This document shows positions 5,103-8,664 of a stretch of 8,664 nucleotides of DNA, piece by piece. The DNA is from Verrucomicrobiota bacterium. Its GTDB lineage: Bacteria; Verrucomicrobiota; Verrucomicrobiia; Verrucomicrobiales; Akkermansiaceae. Numbering within the stretch: the stretch's first letter is position 1; the number at the start of each line of letters is the position of its first letter. The notes under the pieces are model-generated. The model was not told where the DNA came from. It did not search any database and saw only the letters and a program-made list of their open reading frames with translations. The position numbers and the translations under genes were made by a program. Location of the stretch: contig JAPLUJ010000611.1 of assembly GCA_026397695.1 (NCBI GenBank), forward strand, positions 17,332 through 25,995, read 5' to 3'.

Positions 5103-5969
5103 ATGAAAACGCATCAGTCAATTCGTTTGTTGGCAGCGGTGGTTTTTATGGGAGTCCTCTCCTTCACCGCCAGCGCAGCGTTGATACAGTTACAGTTGCC
5201 TTACCTGGAGTACGGCCATGTTTACAACACCGACAGCGGCATGGCGGGCGGGAATCCTGTCCCGTGGTGTGCCCCCACAGCCACCGCGAATTCGTTTCAA
5301 TTCCTCGAAACCCACTATCCGCTGATTCTTCCGGGTCAGCCGCTCACCGGTGGCAACGTCATCGGGCTCCGCAATCAGTTGGCCACAGGCTGGATTGGCG
5401 CTGACAACATCCAACACCCCGGCATGATCGTCAGCCCCCAAGGGTCCAGCGATCAAAGCTGGTGGGAACACAAGGTCTGGTGGATTGAGGACCATGTACC
5501 CGCCAACACCATCGTGTTCGGCGGCATGATCGAAAGCGATCCCACCAGCTGGTATCGTGGCGGAGATCTGATCCAGGGTTCTCCCACTTGGAATTTCCTC
5601 TGGCAGGAGGTGGCGGATGGGGAGGATGTCGAAATCAAAATAGATATCGGCACCTCCGTCGCCCATGTTCTGACCCTGACCAGCATGAACTTCGACGATA
5701 CCAACAACAACCTGATGTGGGATCCCGGTGAGGCTCGCATGATCGACTATATCGATCCTAACAACCCATCCCAGCTTTTTCAGGCAACGGTCAGCGCCAA
5801 CCTGGTCGGCAGCCGACTTGAGTTCTGGTGGAACAACGGCGGTGCCAACTTACCCCCCCGCTGGGCCACGATCGAAGGCGCTTACACCGAGAGCGTCCCC
5901 GAACCGACAGTGCTTGGCCTGTTGGTACTGGGCATGCTGACGCTGCTGCATCGGCGGTCCCGCGCTTGA
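5103..5969 (+). CDS. PEP-CTERM protein with cysteine-peptidase-like (C39-like) body
   Basis: The 288-residue product has a signal peptide (RLLAAVVFMGVLSFTASA, cleavage near residue 25) and a C-terminal PEP-CTERM sorting signal: VPEP at 265-268, hydrophobic helix LGLLVLGMLTLL, then HRRSRA. Such proteins are processed by an exosortase/archaeosortase-type enzyme and delivered to the cell surface or matrix. The body resembles papain-fold C39-like domains: WCAPTATANSF at 55-65 puts Cys56 at the start of a helix, AHVLTLTSMNF at 187-197 provides His188, and IDYIDPNNP at 214-222 provides an Asp. DDTNNNLMWDPGE (198-210) looks like an Asp/Asn calcium-binding loop. Cys56 is the only cysteine in the mature protein, as expected for a catalytic one. 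ATG 5103 is well placed for the signal peptide, with no strong ribosome site. The sorting signal is secure; the peptidase assignment is inferred from motif order and may describe an inactive domain. Confidence 0.8.
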   Translation: MKTHQSIRLLAAVVFMGVLSFTASAALIQLQLPYLEYGHVYNTDSGMAGGNPVPWCAPTATANSFQFLETHYPLILPGQPLTGGNVIGLRNQLATGWIGADNIQHPGMIVSPQGSSDQSWWEHKVWWIEDHVPANTIVFGGMIESDPTSWYRGGDLIQGSPTWNFLWQEVADGEDVEIKIDIGTSVAHVLTLTSMNFDDTNNNLMWDPGEARMIDYIDPNNPSQLFQATVSANLVGSRLEFWWNNGGANLPPRWATIEGAYTESVPEPTVLGLLVLGMLTLLHRRSRA

Positions 5970-6003
5970 GCAACCGCGGCAAAATCCCCAACAGACTACT
6001 TGG

Positions 6004-6032
6004 CGCTGAGGATCTGATAGGTATTCTCAGCG
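6004..6032. repeat. Inverted repeat between PEP-CTERM and fucosidase genes
   Basis: CGCTGAG (6004-6010) and CTCAGCG (6026-6032) are perfect 7-bp inverted arms separated by 15 bases, 34 bases after the PEP-CTERM stop and about 70 before the fucosidase start. No T run follows, so an intrinsic terminator is not supported. An operator for a dimeric regulator or an mRNA stem are both possible. Confidence 0.35.
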
Positions 6033-6103
6033 GCAAGGATGTTTGTGCTTTACTGGCGCACCGGAACACCTCTTCATCGCCGCACCGCGAACCCCGTTTC
6101 CAC

Positions 6104-6484
6104 ATGCACACCCACCCGCAACGCAATTCCCTAACAGCAGTCAGTCAGTTATTGTGTGCGTGTTTGATGATGACGGGAATGCCTTCTGTCCGGGGAGAAT
6201 CCGCCGGTGCGGCGCTGGCGCCTGCCGAGAACATGAGTCTTTGGTACAGGCAGCCGGCCAAGGCGGATGTCTGGGTGGAGGCATTGCCGATTGGCAATGG
6301 CCGGCTGGGCGCGATGATTTACGGCGACGTGGCGAAGGAACACCTCCAGTTCAATGAGGACACGCTGTGGAGCGGCAAGCCCCATGAATACCAGCACGAG
6401 GGCGCGGTGAAATACCTGGCCGAGATCCGCAAACTGCTCGCCGACGGCAAGCAAAAAGAAGCCGAGAAGTTGGCGGGCAAATGA
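6104..6484 (+). CDS. GH95 alpha-L-fucosidase, N-terminal fragment of a broken gene
   Basis: The 126-residue frame has a signal peptide (hydrophobic TAVSQLLCACLMMTGMP at about 11-27) and then the first part of the GH95 N-terminal beta-sandwich domain: LWYRQPAKADVWVEALPIGN (46-65), GRLGAMIYGDVAKEHLQFNE (66-85), DTLWSGKPHEY (86-96), and a helix AEIRKLLADGKQKEAEKLAG. It ends at TGA 6482-6484, overlapping the next ATG (ATGA 6481-6484). GH95 proteins continue without a break here with a segment usually containing a YQPFGDL-like motif; it is missing, and the remainder resumes in another frame. Start ATG 6104 is chosen as the only one that gives a whole signal peptide; the frame upstream to 5828 lies inside the PEP-CTERM gene. 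The fragment alone cannot be active. Confidence 0.75.
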   Translation: MHTHPQRNSLTAVSQLLCACLMMTGMPSVRGESAGAALAPAENMSLWYRQPAKADVWVEALPIGNGRLGAMIYGDVAKEHLQFNEDTLWSGKPHEYQHEGAVKYLAEIRKLLADGKQKEAEKLAGK

Positions 6485-8364
6485 ATCTCAACACCGCAGT
6501 CGCGAGTGTGACTTACCGGATCGGCGATGTGGCCTATGAACGGGTCGCGTTCGCCAGCAATCCGGACCAAGTGATTGTCTGGCGGGTGTCCGCGAACCGG
6601 CCGGGTTGCGTGAGTTTCAAGGCCGCATTGAAGACGCCGCATGGTGGCGTGCGGACTGCCGTGAAGGGCGATGCCCTGGCGTTTTTCGCGGATTATGAAG
6701 GCGACTGGAAAAAGGAGCGCCTGGGGTTCGAGGCGCGCATTCGGGTAGTGGCGGATGGCGGGAAAGTCACGGTCGCCAATGATTTCATCACCGTCGAGAA
6801 CGCCAACAGCGCGCTGCTCACGCTTGCCGCCGCCACGAGTTTCGTGAACTTCCGTGACATCAGCGCCGATCCGTCCGCGCGGTGCGACGCAACCATGGCG
6901 GCCATGGCACAAAAGGACTTCCCAACCCTCCTGAAAACTCACCTCACGGATTATCAGAAACTCTATCAGCGGGTGGCGATCCATCTAGGAAGCACGGCGG
7001 CGGCCGGTCTGCCGACCGACGAACGCCTGACGCAGAATCAGACCAGGACCGACCCTGCCCTGGCCGCGCTGTTTTTCCAGTATGGCCGCTATCTGTTGAT
7101 TGCCAGTTCCCGGCCCGGCACACAGCCAGCCAACCTGCAGGGCATTTGGAACGCCCGGATGAATCCGCCCTGGGACAGCAAGTGGACCACCAATATCAAT
7201 GTGGAGATGAACTACTGGGGCGCGGAAACGTGTAATCTATCGGAATGCCATGAGCCCCTGTTTGATTTGATAGATGATCTTGTGATCAGCGGTCAGAAAA
7301 CGGCGCAGGCGCATTATGGGGCTAGGGGATGGGTGCTGCATCACAATACCGATCTCTGGCGTGGCACGGCCCCGATCAATGCCTCCGACCATGGCATCTG
7401 GGTTACCGGCGGGGCCTGGCTCTGCCACCATCTCTGGGAGCATTACCAGTTCACCGGCAACAAGGAGTTTCTTGCAAAGCGCGCTTATCCCGCGATGAAG
7501 GGGGCGGCGCTGTTCTTCACGGACTTCCTGGTCAAGGATCCGAAAACGGGGTGGCTGATCAGCACGCCCTCCAATTCGCCGGAGCAGGGCGGGCTGGTTG
7601 CCGGCCCGGCCATGGATCACCAGATCATCCGCAGCCTGTTTGCCAACACCGCGGCGGCGGCAGGGATTCTCGGCGTGGACCAGGAGTTTGCCGCCAAGCT
7701 GATAGAGATGGGCCGCCAGATTGCACCCAACCTGATAGGCCGGCACGGCCAGTTGCAGGAATGGAGCCTGGTCGATCAAGATGATCCTAACGAGAAGCAC
7801 CGTCACGTGTCGCACCTCTGGGCGCTCCATCCCGGCACGGAAATCACACCGGCCACGGCCAACCTGTTTGCCGCAGCGAAGCAATCGCTGGTTTTCCGCG
7901 GCGATGAGGGCACCGGTTGGTCCAGCGCTTGGAAAGTGAATCTCTGGGCGCGTCTGCTGGATGGCGAGCGCGCGCACCACCTCCTCCAGACCCAGCTCCG
8001 CCCGGTGTTGAACAAGGAATGGAGTGGCGAGAGCGGGACCTATGCGAATTTGTTCGACGCCTGTCCGCCGTTCGAGATTGACGGCAATTTTGGCGCCTCA
8101 GCGGGGATTGCCGAAATGCTCCTGCAGTCACAGTCCGGGGAAATCGTCCTGTTGCCCGCCCTGCCCAAGGCGTGGCCGACAGGTCGTGTCATGGGCCTCA
8201 AAGCACGGGGCGGTTACGCGGTGGATATCGCGTGGCAGGACGGCAAACTGGTGAGCGCCAGGATCCAGTCGCTGCTCGGCAACCGCTGCAACGTCCGCTA
8301 TGGAAAGGAAGTCCGCGAACTGAAGTTCGGGGAAGACAAAACCTTCAATTGGTTATGTAAATGA
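6481..8364 (+). CDS. GH95 alpha-L-fucosidase, main catalytic part
   Basis: The 627-residue frame carries the rest of the GH95 fold: the end of the N-terminal beta-sandwich (NLNTAVASVTYRIGDVAYER at 2-21), the (alpha/alpha)6 catalytic barrel and the C-terminal domain. Catalytic positions known from the bifidobacterial 1,2-alpha-L-fucosidase are present: Asn238 and Asn240 in TTNINVEMNYW, Glu368 in TPSNSPEQGG (general acid), and Asp534 in FEIDGNFGASAG. LASSRPGTQPANLQGIWN-type sequence at 207-224 is also characteristic. GH95 enzymes release terminal alpha-L-fucose by inversion; some act on L-galactose. The two pieces sum to 753 residues, about 35-45 short of typical family length, and the missing part falls exactly at the junction, so a deletion of roughly 100 or more bases with a frame change split one gene. 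This frame lacks a signal peptide of its own. It follows the sulfatase remnant and PEP-CTERM gene, consistent with fucan or mucin use. Confidence 0.9.
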   Translation: MNLNTAVASVTYRIGDVAYERVAFASNPDQVIVWRVSANRPGCVSFKAALKTPHGGVRTAVKGDALAFFADYEGDWKKERLGFEARIRVVADGGKVTVANDFITVENANSALLTLAAATSFVNFRDISADPSARCDATMAAMAQKDFPTLLKTHLTDYQKLYQRVAIHLGSTAAAGLPTDERLTQNQTRTDPALAALFFQYGRYLLIASSRPGTQPANLQGIWNARMNPPWDSKWTTNINVEMNYWGAETCNLSECHEPLFDLIDDLVISGQKTAQAHYGARGWVLHHNTDLWRGTAPINASDHGIWVTGGAWLCHHLWEHYQFTGNKEFLAKRAYPAMKGAALFFTDFLVKDPKTGWLISTPSNSPEQGGLVAGPAMDHQIIRSLFANTAAAAGILGVDQEFAAKLIEMGRQIAPNLIGRHGQLQEWSLVDQDDPNEKHRHVSHLWALHPGTEITPATANLFAAAKQSLVFRGDEGTGWSSAWKVNLWARLLDGERAHHLLQTQLRPVLNKEWSGESGTYANLFDACPPFEIDGNFGASAGIAEMLLQSQSGEIVLLPALPKAWPTGRVMGLKARGGYAVDIAWQDGKLVSARIQSLLGNRCNVRYGKEVRELKFGEDKTFNWLCK

Positions 8365-8435
8365 TCATCGCAACAATCATGAGCATGACGGCCGTGGTGA
8401 TGAACCAACACGAACACCCACAAGCAAACACCTGA
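8361..8435 (+). CDS. 24-residue frame overlapping fucosidase stop (doubtful)
   Basis: ATG 8361 overlaps the fucosidase TGA (ATGA 8361-8364) and opens a 24-codon frame, MIIATIMSMTAVVMNQHEH then PQANT, ending at 8435, eight bases before the cupin start. It is hydrophobic and Met-rich at first, polar and His-rich after. No homologue comes to mind. It could be a coupled small peptide, a remnant signal sequence or chance; coupling geometry is the only support. Confidence 0.2.
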   Translation: MIIATIMSMTAVVMNQHEHPQANT

Positions 8436-8443
8436 TCCTAATC

Positions 8444-8664
8444 ATGCCCGAACAAATATCCAACATGGCAGAGCTGGTATCCTATCAGGATGGCTCCATC
8501 GTCAGCAAGGAAATCATCAGGAAACCGACCGGGACCACAACCCTTTTCGCCTTTGACCGGGATCAGGGATTGAGCGAACATACGGCACCCTTCGACGCTT
8601 TGGTATATATTCTCGATGGTGAGGCCGAAATTATCATATCCGGTGAGCCGCACCCATTGAAAAC
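8444..8664 (+). CDS. Cupin domain protein, partial (runs off right edge)
   Basis: Starting at ATG 8444 (MPEQISNMAELVSYQDGSIV), 73 codons are visible without a stop. The segment GLSEHTAPFDALVYILDG (42-59) followed by EAEIIISGEPHPL is the first half of a single-domain cupin: a metal-ligand-like His46, then the strand and turn leading to the conserved Gly-Glu. Small cupins of this kind (compare the common form with KEIIRKPTGTTTLFAFD-like start) are conserved stand-alone proteins of unknown or varied function that often bind a metal ion. It lies 79 bases after the fucosidase stop, same strand, with no obvious terminator between them. The second half of the motif and the C-terminus are outside the window. 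Confidence 0.75.
   Translation, partial: MPEQISNMAELVSYQDGSIVSKEIIRKPTGTTTLFAFDRDQGLSEHTAPFDALVYILDGEAEIIISGEPHPLK

Noticed and set aside
6004..6032. Intrinsic terminator for the PEP-CTERM gene
   Set aside because: The 7-bp arms are real but the loop is 15 bases and no T run follows, so I list it only as an inverted repeat.
6319..6984. 221-residue minus-strand frame across the GH95 junction
   Set aside because: It spans both fucosidase fragments, whose + strand translations match the family; a shadow frame.
7237..7980. 247-residue minus-strand frame inside the fucosidase
   Set aside because: It overlaps the GH95 catalytic core in the opposite orientation with no independent support.
6481..8364. 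Two-subunit fucosidase with deliberate ATGA coupling
   Set aside because: The ATGA overlap is better explained by a deletion junction: a conserved segment of the N-terminal domain is missing and the second frame lacks an export signal.

Overview
The window looks like a gene-dense, moderately GC-rich bacterial chromosome, most likely from the Verrucomicrobiota (a related PVC-type lineage is possible). This rests on the combination of a VPEP-type PEP-CTERM protein, a GH95 alpha-L-fucosidase, the tail of an arylsulfatase, a Phenol_MetA_deg-type outer-membrane transporter and mostly weak Shine-Dalgarno sites. It is an inference from gene content; no marker gene is present. Every gene I can support is on the + strand, and I see no rRNA, tRNA, CRISPR array, transposase or phage gene.

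Layout. Positions 1-1041 hold debris: a short GC-rich hairpin, an arylsulfatase remnant (a hydrophobic N-terminus joined to the conserved C-terminal tail, with no catalytic domain and a one-base frameshift near 656), and a small lipoprotein gene that starts in an ATGA overlap and is itself frameshifted near 925. Positions 1042-1343 are non-coding and carry three CACGAAA repeats. Positions 1344-4803 form a run of envelope genes: a GFSAG alpha/beta hydrolase with a lipoprotein-like signal, a 5'-truncated outer-membrane transporter, a complete outer-membrane beta-barrel protein, a possible very small lipoprotein, and a membrane-anchored LssY C-terminal-domain protein coupled by TAATG. Positions 4804-5102 are a regulatory-looking gap with a near repeat of a segment at 2179-2208, a TATAAT box and a strong hairpin. 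Positions 5103-5969 encode a PEP-CTERM protein whose body resembles a cysteine (C39-like) peptidase. Positions 6104-8364 encode a GH95 alpha-L-fucosidase split into two frames by loss of a short internal segment. A partial cupin gene runs off the right edge.

How the genes may work together: arylsulfatase plus alpha-L-fucosidase suggests use of sulfated, fucose-containing polysaccharides, a known lifestyle of marine and gut Verrucomicrobiota. The 1344-4803 block is a plausible envelope operon of a lipoprotein hydrolase, outer-membrane channels and an LssY_C protein, but its substrate cannot be read from the sequence.

The most striking property is the number of damaged genes: at least four loci show deletions or single-base frameshifts while their neighbours are intact. 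Either this is a decaying accessory region or the assembly contains indel errors. I did not find a convincing new defence or mobile system. The best leads are the PEP-CTERM cysteine-peptidase-like protein, the conserved envelope block and the duplicated leader-like segment.
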